From Oscillospiraceae bacterium (lineage in GTDB: Bacteria > Bacillota > Clostridia > Oscillospirales > CAG-272): a stretch of DNA of 64,000 nt. Below are positions 51,117 through 58,630 of the stretch, piece after piece. The translations under genes were made by a program, and so were the position numbers. Location: NCBI GenBank assembly GCA_015064585.1, contig SVRY01000010.1, forward strand, positions 1 to 64,000, given 5' to 3'. The notes under the pieces are model-generated. The model was given only the letters and a program-made list of their open reading frames with translations. It ran no database searches and was not told the DNA's origin. Each line of letters begins with the position of its first letter. Position 1 is the first letter of the stretch.

Positions 51117-51407
51117 TTATGCTTCCTCCTCAGTGATATTTTTAAGTGAAGGGGAACTCTCCCCATTTTGGATCAATGTAAGTGCTTTTGCGAGCTGATC
51201 GGGACAAGAGGTTGCCTTAAATCCGCAGCGAATACCTTCCAGCCGATCGATCACTTCGGCAATCGGCATTCCCGAAACCAGTGCGGCAATTCCCTTGGTA
51301 TTGCCATTACAACCGCCGTAGTACTCAGCCGAGATCAGTCGGTCCCCGTCCACTTCGATTTTGATGTGAGAGGAACAGGTCCCTTGATTCTTGTATAAAT
51401 AAGTCAT
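51117..51407 (-). CDS. TSCPD-domain protein (TIGR03905 type)
   Basis: A 96-residue protein with the TSCPD domain, named for the motif seen here as KATSCPDQLAKAL. Conserved cysteines also appear in QGTCSSHI, YYGGCNGNTKG and GIRCGFK. The domain is also found at the end of ribonucleotide reductases and may bind metal; the stand-alone form has no known function. It is placed between an unknown gene (1 nt gap) and the phosphohexomutase (1 nt gap), so expression is tightly linked. Confidence 0.88.
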   Translation of the reverse strand: MTYLYKNQGTCSSHIKIEVDGDRLISAEYYGGCNGNTKGIAALVSGMPIAEVIDRLEGIRCGFKATSCPDQLAKALTLIQNGESSPSLKNITEEEA

Positions 51408-51408
51408 T

Positions 51409-52251
51409 TTATATATTCTCTCTTTCCTTTTGATAGATCCCCAACAAATCGTATCGGGGATGGGTCAGTGCCAAATAGAATAAATACTGTTCAATCGCTT
51501 CCGATTTTCCGTAAAAATGCAGATCGTAACTGTCAGCAGATGCATACAGCTCCGGCAGGCGCATAATGCAGTCGGAACATAGTCCGTAACAGCCCGCCGC
51601 CCGCAAAGGTTCGGCAAGAGACGTGCCATCCGAAAGCGGCAGTGTTACCGCCAAATAGCAGGTCTGTGCAGGGATTGCCACCTCTCTGCGCAGCAATACC
51701 AGATCCAGCGCTGTTCCTTCGCGGTTTTCTACGCGCACCATGCTTTGAATCTTGAGTCCGTACCGAGCGATCATACTGCGAAAACCTGTATGCAGTCCGC
51801 GCTCGGGATCGGAAAACGGCAGAATACAAGCATCGCTGTATTCATCATAACAATTTTCAAGCGCCTCTTCATGCCCGGACGCATATATAGCGCGTACCTT
51901 TGGCAAATGCAACGTAAAATGGTCAAAGGCACCGTCACTGCCCCGATTGCGCAGGTAACAGATACTTGTCACATCGCCTGCATTCTGTCTTTCCCGCCGT
52001 TTCGGCTTTAAGGCAGCATAATAACTTTTGGCAAGTTCCGCCGGATCCATTCTGCCATTGACCACACTCAATGCTTCGCTCCAAATGCGGTGCAATTCCT
52101 CCCTGTCTTCCGGATCCTCGGTGATCTGCGCCATCAGATAAGCAAGCTCTTCGGTCTGCCCGCGGCCAAGCGGATCCAAAACATCCTGCTTTTTTTGAAG
52201 GTAGGCAACATTTTCCGCCACTATTTTTAGCGCATGCTCATAATTCATCAT
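51409..52251 (-). CDS. Unrecognised protein in the htpG operon
   Basis: A 280-residue soluble protein that I do not recognise. The first 100 residues are helical and acidic. The remainder holds TSICYLRNRGSDGAFDHFTL, a Cys-rich CYGLCSDCIMRLPELY near residue 235, and a C-terminal EAIEQYLFYLALTHPRYDLL. No nucleotide or metal motif is certain, though the CxxC pair could bind metal. It lies 6 nt after htpG and 1 nt before the TSCPD gene, so it is part of one transcript. Confidence 0.7.
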   Translation of the reverse strand: MMNYEHALKIVAENVAYLQKKQDVLDPLGRGQTEELAYLMAQITEDPEDREELHRIWSEALSVVNGRMDPAELAKSYYAALKPKRRERQNAGDVTSICYLRNRGSDGAFDHFTLHLPKVRAIYASGHEEALENCYDEYSDACILPFSDPERGLHTGFRSMIARYGLKIQSMVRVENREGTALDLVLLRREVAIPAQTCYLAVTLPLSDGTSLAEPLRAAGCYGLCSDCIMRLPELYASADSYDLHFYGKSEAIEQYLFYLALTHPRYDLLGIYQKERENI

Positions 52252-52257
52252 ACAGTT

Positions 52258-54084
52258 TTACAGTTCCTTTTCCAGCCCTGCATAGCTGTCTGCCAGAAAA
52301 CGCTTGAGTTCTTGGGCAGTCAACTGACGCTGTGAAAGCAGAGCCAACATATAGATCTGACCCGCCACCCGCTTTTTGGCATCTTCATCATCCGAGGCGA
52401 TCAGCTTGGAAACCAGCGTGTTCTGACGGTTCAAAATCAGCGTAGTTTCGTTTGGCATACCGCCCTGCATACCGTACATTTTCATCATATCACTCATGCG
52501 GCGCTGTTCTTCACTGCAATTCAACACAGCGGGTACAGTGGGATCTTTGAGAGCAGTCACACGCAAAGCAAGCTGTTCATCCCCGCTTGCCGAGCGGAAT
52601 ATATTCTCAAGCAAGGCATCTTCTTGGTCAGCATTTTCTCCTTCCCTCAGTGCCTTTGCCACATCCGCATCAATGCGCAGGAATTTCCATTCATCCTCTT
52701 GTTCAAGCAGGGAAATATACTGCGTATCCACCACTTTATCCAACAGCAGTACAGGAATATCTGCGTTTTCAAACATCGAAATATATTGCGCTTGGGTTAC
52801 AGGGTCGGTGGCATAATAGCATTTTTTATCGGTACGCTCGCCAACCGCTTCTTTGTATTCGTCAATTGTCAAAAATGTTCCGTCGGTTTTTTCAAAAATA
52901 ACCGCGCCCTTGATTCTGTCATGGAATTTACGATCTCTCAGCGATCCGTATTCCACAAATATTTTCAAGTCTCTCCAAAGCTTTTCATAGTTTTCACGGT
53001 CATTTCGATACATGCCGTTCAGCTTATCGGCAACCTTCTTGATAATATGTGCGGATATTTTAGCAACATATCCGCTGTTTTGCAGATAACTGCGGGATAC
53101 ATTCAGCGGCAGCTCGGGACAATCCAGCACACCGCGCAGCATTAAAAGGTATTCGGGAATTACTTCTTTGATGTTGTCCGCCACAAATACCTGATTGTAG
53201 TACAGTTTTACCTGCCCCTCCAAGCTGTCGTATTCGCTTGCGATCTTTGGAAAATACAAGATCCCTTTAAAGTTCAGAGGATAATCCGCATTGATATGGA
53301 TCTGAAACAGCGGTTCCCGATAGTCACGGAATACCTTGGTATAAAAATCTTTGTATTCTTCTTCGGTGGCTTCCGAAGGATTTTTTTGCCAAAGAGGATT
53401 GACGTCATTGATAGGCGTTTCCTCCCCATCCTCTTTCTTTTCTGCCCCAAAATCGGTAAAATAAATGGGAATGGGCATAAAAGAACAGTACTTTTCAAGC
53501 ACTTCCTTGATTTTTGCTGAGGACAGATATTCTTGCCCTTCCTTGCCCAGATACAAAATAATATCGGTTCCGCGTTCTCTCTCGCTTTCGCTTTCAATAA
53601 AAGCATAGTCACCGTTTTCATCGCATTGCCATGTGACCGTTTCCCCGCTACGAAATCCGCGCGTTATCACCTTTACCTGATCTGCCACCATGAAAGCGGA
53701 ATAAAAGCCCAGACCGAAATGTCCGATGATACCGTTTTTATCGTCACCGCCTTCGTATTTTTCAACGAAATCCAGCGCACCGGATAGTGCAATTTGACAA
53801 ATATATTTCTTAACCTCATCCTCAGTCATGCCGATTCCGTTGTCCGAAACCGTCAATGTCTTTTCTGCGGGGTCAAGTGTTACATCCACACGGTAATCTG
53901 TGCTGTCCTCTTCAATTTCTCCAAGAGAGCCCAAACGCTTCAGTTTAGTAACGGCATCACAGGCATTGGAAACCAATTCTCTTAAAAAGATCTCTTTTTC
54001 GGAATACAGCCATTTTTTGATTACAGGAAATATATGAGAGGTTTCAACAGAGATACCTCCTCGTTGTTTCACATTTTCTTCCAT
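52258..54084 (-). CDS. htpG: Chaperone HtpG (Hsp90)
   Basis: The bacterial Hsp90 chaperone. The 608-residue protein begins with the GHKL ATPase: FLRELVSNACDAVTKL near residue 37, VSDNGIGMTEDEVKKYI near residue 80, GHFGLGFYSAFMVADQV near residue 120. The middle domain has EPLFQIHINADYPLNFKGI and GVLDCPELPLNVSRSYLQN with the catalytic-loop Arg. The C-terminal part carries AQYISMFENADIPVLLL. ATG 54084 is preferred over ATG 54090, as the ribosome site GGAGAG is then at better spacing. It leads a tight gene cluster. Confidence 0.95.
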   Translation of the reverse strand: MEENVKQRGGISVETSHIFPVIKKWLYSEKEIFLRELVSNACDAVTKLKRLGSLGEIEEDSTDYRVDVTLDPAEKTLTVSDNGIGMTEDEVKKYICQIALSGALDFVEKYEGGDDKNGIIGHFGLGFYSAFMVADQVKVITRGFRSGETVTWQCDENGDYAFIESESERERGTDIILYLGKEGQEYLSSAKIKEVLEKYCSFMPIPIYFTDFGAEKKEDGEETPINDVNPLWQKNPSEATEEEYKDFYTKVFRDYREPLFQIHINADYPLNFKGILYFPKIASEYDSLEGQVKLYYNQVFVADNIKEVIPEYLLMLRGVLDCPELPLNVSRSYLQNSGYVAKISAHIIKKVADKLNGMYRNDRENYEKLWRDLKIFVEYGSLRDRKFHDRIKGAVIFEKTDGTFLTIDEYKEAVGERTDKKCYYATDPVTQAQYISMFENADIPVLLLDKVVDTQYISLLEQEDEWKFLRIDADVAKALREGENADQEDALLENIFRSASGDEQLALRVTALKDPTVPAVLNCSEEQRRMSDMMKMYGMQGGMPNETTLILNRQNTLVSKLIASDDEDAKKRVAGQIYMLALLSQRQLTAQELKRFLADSYAGLEKEL

Positions 54085-54114
54085 TATCATTCTCTCCTTC
54101 TTTACGCTTTTATC

Positions 54115-54447
54115 TTAACCGATCTGCCCGGCAGTGAGTGCAATGAGCATACGGATGTTATCAGGTTGCATTTTAGCTTCGTGTGCCGCCTTGTTGCGGC
54201 GGATCTGCCCGCACTTTCGGCAACGGTGCAGGATAATATATCCTTTTTTAGGATCTGTCTCCACCTTTACTGCGTCCATGATACCGCGGCAAGCATTGGC
54301 GCGGTCCCCCGGCAATTCATCCACATGCAGGGAGCATAGGCAAAACGGACAATGGTTTCGGGAAGTATATCCCAAGGGCAAAACCTCTTTATTGCAGTTT
54401 TGACAAACAAATCCTTGGTCATTTTTGGTAAATCTTTTGGTTTCCAT
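54115..54447 (-). CDS. RNHCP-domain protein
   Basis: A 110-residue zinc-ribbon protein of the RNHCP family, named for the motif seen as SRNHCPFCLCSLHVDE. The metal-binding cysteines are in FVCQNCNKEV, HCPFC and HRCRKCGQIRRNK. The family resembles ribosomal or RNA-binding zinc ribbons and has no proven role. It lies 30 nt upstream of htpG on the same strand, which suggests co-transcription. It is divergent from the secreted Asn/Gly-rich protein. Confidence 0.88.
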   Translation of the reverse strand: METKRFTKNDQGFVCQNCNKEVLPLGYTSRNHCPFCLCSLHVDELPGDRANACRGIMDAVKVETDPKKGYIILHRCRKCGQIRRNKAAHEAKMQPDNIRMLIALTAGQIG

Positions 54448-54549
54448 AAACTTCTTTCTTTAATTGGGTTGTTTTGGCAGGCATATTCATACTGCCAATC
54501 GAAAATACTAAATTCGCAATACAAAAATTGCCGAAAGGATATGATTCAA

Positions 54550-55134
54550 ATGTATAATTTCAAATTCAAAAAACCAGCTTCCCTGCTGCTGGCAGTACTT
54601 CTCTTTTCTCTTTTGACTTTCCATATTTATGCCGATGCCAAAAGAGACTTCAAAAGTGCCGCAGACAATGCGGGCAATGCCATCACAGATGCCGTGGACG
54701 GCATAGGAGACGCCGCACAGGATGCGGGAGATGCCATTGAGGATGCCACCGACAAAAATCACAGAGATGATGAAGCAAACGATGGCAACAACGCCGAGGA
54801 CGGCGTAACCGACGACGGAGCCACCGGAGATACCGACGGCGTTATCGGCGATGAAAATGAAGACAACAGAGAAGATAACAATACCAACGGTAACGGTAAC
54901 GGCACCACTGACGGCAATACCAACGGTAACGGTAATGGCACCACTAACGGTAATGGCAACGCAGGCACCGAAGACGGCGGCGAATCGGGCGACATGGATA
55001 GCGAGAAGGAAACACGCAACACAACCATCTGGACCATTGTGATCGCTCTCATTATCGCTGCCATTGTCATCCTTCTCATCGTTTTGCTCATGCCCGGCAA
55101 ATCATCCTCCGCCGGAGGCAAATCCAATCATTAA
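54550..55134 (+). CDS. Exported acidic Asn/Gly-repeat protein with C-terminal membrane helix
   Basis: A 194-residue protein with an N-terminal signal (LLLAVLLFSLLTFHIYADA), a helical stretch with GNAITDAVDGIGDAAQDAGD repeats, then a low-complexity linker of Asn, Gly, Thr and Asp (NTNGNGNGTTNGNGNAG). A C-terminal hydrophobic helix (IVIALIIAAIVILLIVLL) is followed by PGKSSSAGGKSNH. It is likely a wall-spanning stalk anchored in the membrane. ATG 54550 has AAAGGATAT at normal spacing; ATG 54541 in frame is closer. Function unknown. Confidence 0.75.
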   Translation: MYNFKFKKPASLLLAVLLFSLLTFHIYADAKRDFKSAADNAGNAITDAVDGIGDAAQDAGDAIEDATDKNHRDDEANDGNNAEDGVTDDGATGDTDGVIGDENEDNREDNNTNGNGNGTTDGNTNGNGNGTTNGNGNAGTEDGGESGDMDSEKETRNTTIWTIVIALIIAAIVILLIVLLMPGKSSSAGGKSNH

Positions 55135-55147
55135 AATAAATGGAAGT

Positions 55148-55176
55148 GCACAGGCTTTGTCTGTGCCTTTTATTTT
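55148..55176 (+). terminator. Terminator after the Asn/Gly-repeat gene
   Basis: Stem GCACAG/CTGTGC, 7-nt loop, then CTTTTATTTT. It overlaps the stop of the converging mnmE gene. Confidence 0.75.
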
Positions 55177-56546
55177 CCCACGCAAAAACGTGAGAAAATG
55201 CTGTCAACCACCTCTTCGCTGACGCCTCTTCCATCCAGTCTGCCCAGTTCCCCTGCCGCCATTTCCAAGTCCAGCGCCGCCATATCGGGGGTCAATCCAT
55301 TCTGCACAGCCAGCATGGCAGTTTGCAATAGTTCAATAGCACGAGCGATCATTGCATGCCGATGAGCACCTGTCAGTATAGGGGTGTGATCATAATCGAT
55401 CACGCCTTCCACAAACAATCTTTCGATCATTTTTTGCAGTGTATCCAATCCCTGTCCTGTCAGCGCGGAGATCTCCACGCGGTTTTCAAAGGGTTTGATC
55501 AGATCTTGGGGTATCATAACAGCGCAGTCCGATTTATTGCATACGCAGATCACAGGACAATGCCAATTCACAAGACGGGAAAGCAGTGCTGTGTCCTCGC
55601 TGTTTGGTTCTTTGGAACCGTCCAGCACAAACAGGATCAACTCCGCCTTTTCGGCAAGTTTCAGCGAGCGTTCCACGCCCATTTTTTCCACAATATCGTC
55701 GGTTTCATGCACCCCGGCAGTGTCGTGCACCGTCAGCCGCACCTTACCGACCTGAATTTTCTGTTCCACCGTGTCGCGGGTGGTACCCGCAATGGGCGAA
55801 ACAATGGCACGGTCAAAGCCTGCCAGTGCATTGAGCAGGGAGGATTTCCCGGTATTGGGTTTTCCCAAAATAACCGTCGTAATACCCTCTGCCACAGCAT
55901 GACCCGTGCGGTAGCTGTCCCTCAATTTGACAAGATCCGCTAAAATTTTATCAAGGTCTTTCAAAAATGCATCGTTGGTCAGCCCCGAAAGATCCTCGTC
56001 GGGATAGTCGATCTGTACATAAGTAGCGGCAATCAGGGCAGTGAGGGCATCATGGATGCGTTCAATTTCTCTGCCCAAAACGCCTTTTGCCTCAGCCGAT
56101 GCCAGTTTTAGCTGTTCCTCGCCCTCCGCTTCGATCAGCGAGATCACAGCCTCCGCTTCGGTCAACCCTAATTTTCCCGCAAGGAAAGCGCGCTTGGTAA
56201 ATTCACCCGCGCCCGCCTGCTTGGCGCCCGCCGAAAGCACCGATGCCAGCACCTTTTCAGTCAGCAAAAGCCCTCCATGGCAGGAAATTTCCACTGTATT
56301 CTCCCCTGTATAGGAATGGGGCGCATGAAACACAGTGGCAATGCCGGTATCAAATTCCTTACCGTCCACCAAAATCTTTCCGTAAACAGCTCTGCCGCCG
56401 TTGTATTCATTTAGTTTTCTGCCGGATGCCGGCAAAAATACCGCATCCGCTATTGTAATCGCGTCTTCTCCCGAAATGCGGATCACCGCAATACCGCCCC
56501 TGCCATAGGGTGTGGAGATGGCGGCAATGGTATCGTTTGATGTCAC
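55170..56546 (-). CDS. mnmE: tRNA modification GTPase MnmE
   Basis: With MnmG, MnmE modifies the wobble uridine of several tRNAs. The 458-residue protein has the folate-binding N-domain (DTIAAISTPYGRGGIAVIRI, HGGLLLTEKVLASVL), the helical domain, the inserted G domain with GKPNTGKSSLLNAL near residue 227 (P-loop), GTTRDTVEQ (G2), DTAGVHETDD (G3) and CNKSDCAV (G4), and the C-terminal FCVGK, which holds the catalytic Cys. No mnmG follows in the window. It is the last gene of the secA unit, 13 nt after a membrane protein gene. Confidence 0.96.
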   Translation of the reverse strand: MTSNDTIAAISTPYGRGGIAVIRISGEDAITIADAVFLPASGRKLNEYNGGRAVYGKILVDGKEFDTGIATVFHAPHSYTGENTVEISCHGGLLLTEKVLASVLSAGAKQAGAGEFTKRAFLAGKLGLTEAEAVISLIEAEGEEQLKLASAEAKGVLGREIERIHDALTALIAATYVQIDYPDEDLSGLTNDAFLKDLDKILADLVKLRDSYRTGHAVAEGITTVILGKPNTGKSSLLNALAGFDRAIVSPIAGTTRDTVEQKIQVGKVRLTVHDTAGVHETDDIVEKMGVERSLKLAEKAELILFVLDGSKEPNSEDTALLSRLVNWHCPVICVCNKSDCAVMIPQDLIKPFENRVEISALTGQGLDTLQKMIERLFVEGVIDYDHTPILTGAHRHAMIARAIELLQTAMLAVQNGLTPDMAALDLEMAAGELGRLDGRGVSEEVVDSIFSRFCVGK

Positions 56547-56559
56547 TTCTGAATACCTC

Positions 56560-57918
56560 TCACGTATCGTAATAATATCGATCGTCTATACTTGTCAATA
56601 ACTTTTCGGTAAAACTATGCATCAATATGGCATACGCCGCCCATACAAACAAGTCAAAGGTCTGCAGAATGGGGAACCACAAAAACAGTACCGTGGTCAA
56701 CACCGAAAACAAAACCGCAAAAACAATAAAATATAAAACTGCTCTCAAAAGCTCATTCAGTGTTTTGCGTATTTTGGCTGTCTTTTCCGTACTCTGCCCT
56801 ACTTCGGTGATCGAACCGGTATGTTCAACGATCATTCGCTTTAACGCACGCCGCATCGAAATAACAACCGTGCCCAGAATGCCCAGTTTCAACGCCGCCA
56901 GCACACAGTAAACCGCAAAAACCATAAACAGATCCATTTCACGGAACACCTTGTATCCCATCCAATCAGAGAATACCACCTGCTGTTCAATGAGTTCAGG
57001 ACCAAAATTGGTCATGCTGAACCAAACCATCAATCCCCATTCCACCGTTGCCACAACCGTATACAGTGATGACAGCAGCACTGTTTTTTCGGCTGCGCCC
57101 GGATACATCCGCTTTAAAAAGCGTGCGGCAAATATCATCAGTACACCTGCCGCAATATCCGGCAGAATATCAATACCGTCCATACGAACGGGAACTGCAA
57201 ATAAGAATGCCAGTCCAAGCAAAAGGGAGATCCGCTTGAGATCGCGGTATACCGTCAACGGGCGGTTGGCAAGATACTCAGTGGCATACCGCTCTTCCAC
57301 CCGGGAAAGAAACTTGCTTTCCTTTAAGGGCTTCCAAAAACGGCGCATCCGAATATACCACAATATACCGTATACCGTTACCAACAGCACATTGATCGCC
57401 ATCAGCATCCACATCACAAAAGTCCAGTTGGTCTGCGCCTCTGTCACTTCGCCGTAATCGGTGACCAAATAGGTAAGCGCCGGAAATATGGCAAAAACGT
57501 TTTTTACCACTGTAAAAATAATGGTCATACCAAGCGCGGTTCCCCCCGTGCTTCGATAGATCTCACGGCTGTCGCTTCGCAGGGACAAATAAGTCAAGCC
57601 GCTGTCAAGCATATACATGGATCTGCAAAACAAGTATGCTTCCGACAGCCCAAAACAGAAGGCAAACACCAAAAACCACGTGTATTCCGAGGGATCGATG
57701 ATGGGCACCAGGAAAGTGCATAAAAATCTGCCCAGTGCCACAAACAACAGCATATATAAGCTCTTCCTTGCAGCCGCCATCCGCTCATCAATTTCAAAAG
57801 CGTGATTTAAACCGTATAAAAGCAGAATAACACCGATAAAATCCGGCAGGAAGTCCACTACCAAAATATTGGGGTTGATAAAGAAGAACAGCCCCGCCAA
57901 AATATATCCGATCCGCAT
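56560..57918 (-). CDS. Polytopic membrane protein, paralogue of the next gene
   Basis: A 452-residue integral membrane protein with about ten hydrophobic helices that I do not recognise. The N-terminus has VVDFLPDFIGVILLLYGL, which repeats internally as GIDILPDIAAGVLMIFAARF near residue 250, so the protein looks like a duplication. The same DFIG motif begins the neighbouring 230-residue protein. No transport or enzyme signature is seen. It sits 9 nt after that paralogue and 13 nt before mnmE, in the secA transcript. Confidence 0.75.
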   Translation of the reverse strand: MRIGYILAGLFFFINPNILVVDFLPDFIGVILLLYGLNHAFEIDERMAAARKSLYMLLFVALGRFLCTFLVPIIDPSEYTWFLVFAFCFGLSEAYLFCRSMYMLDSGLTYLSLRSDSREIYRSTGGTALGMTIIFTVVKNVFAIFPALTYLVTDYGEVTEAQTNWTFVMWMLMAINVLLVTVYGILWYIRMRRFWKPLKESKFLSRVEERYATEYLANRPLTVYRDLKRISLLLGLAFLFAVPVRMDGIDILPDIAAGVLMIFAARFLKRMYPGAAEKTVLLSSLYTVVATVEWGLMVWFSMTNFGPELIEQQVVFSDWMGYKVFREMDLFMVFAVYCVLAALKLGILGTVVISMRRALKRMIVEHTGSITEVGQSTEKTAKIRKTLNELLRAVLYFIVFAVLFSVLTTVLFLWFPILQTFDLFVWAAYAILMHSFTEKLLTSIDDRYYYDT

Positions 57919-57927
57919 CCGCTCACC

Positions 57928-58620
57928 TCATTTTTTCTTCTTTTTCTTTTTGGGAGTCTGTAAAGACTCTTTTGCCGCCTCACGGTCGGCTTTTTTCTTT
58001 TCAAAACGCGCATACGGATTGGTTTTAAATGCGCTTTCTTTGATGGGCATATCCTCGTCCCCTTCATAGCAGATCCACATGTAGCAAGAGAAGATCTGAA
58101 TAAAATGAAGCACCAACATCCAGTACCACAGCACATTGGCAATCAGCCAGGAAATACCGATGGTGTTTGTCACAGTCTTATTGGCAAACTCCATATTGGC
58201 AAGCAGTCTTGTCAAAACATAGAAGAGAATCGCCACCGCCGTAATTCCCAAATTGCGGCGGCATTTACGGGCAATCTTCCCTCTGCCCACATCGGTTGAG
58301 ATCTGAATCAGTCCCATCAGCAAAAAATGCAGCGAGAGTGTAAAAATAAGGGTATGCGCGATCTCTAAATGAAGCAGATACTGCGAAAGCTGCTGCTTCT
58401 CCATCAATGCGTAGACGATCTCTAAAACGGTAATGGCAACCGACGGTACCAGCAAAACACCGAACCATTTTACAGCACTTTCAAAATGCGCACTGTACGG
58501 CTTCAACCGTCTACAGCCCGCTATAATCAGATAACAGCCGATAAAATCCGCCAAAAGGTCAATTTTCCAAGGGATGTCCGCAAAGAACAGCCATCCCAAT
58601 GATATCAGTCCGAATCCCAT
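57928..58620 (-). CDS. Membrane protein paralogous to the 56560 gene
   Basis: A 230-residue membrane protein with about five hydrophobic helices. Its start, IDLLADFIGCYLIIAGCRRL, matches the N-terminus of the protein encoded next to it. The C-terminus is soluble and strongly basic, ending in KKKKKKK after TNPYARFEKKKADREAAKES. It lies 10 nt after secA. The basic tail may contact RNA, ribosomes or acidic lipid; this is inference. Function unknown. Confidence 0.72.
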   Translation of the reverse strand: MGFGLISLGWLFFADIPWKIDLLADFIGCYLIIAGCRRLKPYSAHFESAVKWFGVLLVPSVAITVLEIVYALMEKQQLSQYLLHLEIAHTLIFTLSLHFLLMGLIQISTDVGRGKIARKCRRNLGITAVAILFYVLTRLLANMEFANKTVTNTIGISWLIANVLWYWMLVLHFIQIFSCYMWICYEGDEDMPIKESAFKTNPYARFEKKKADREAAKESLQTPKKKKKKK

Positions 58621-58630
58621 ACATCACCTG

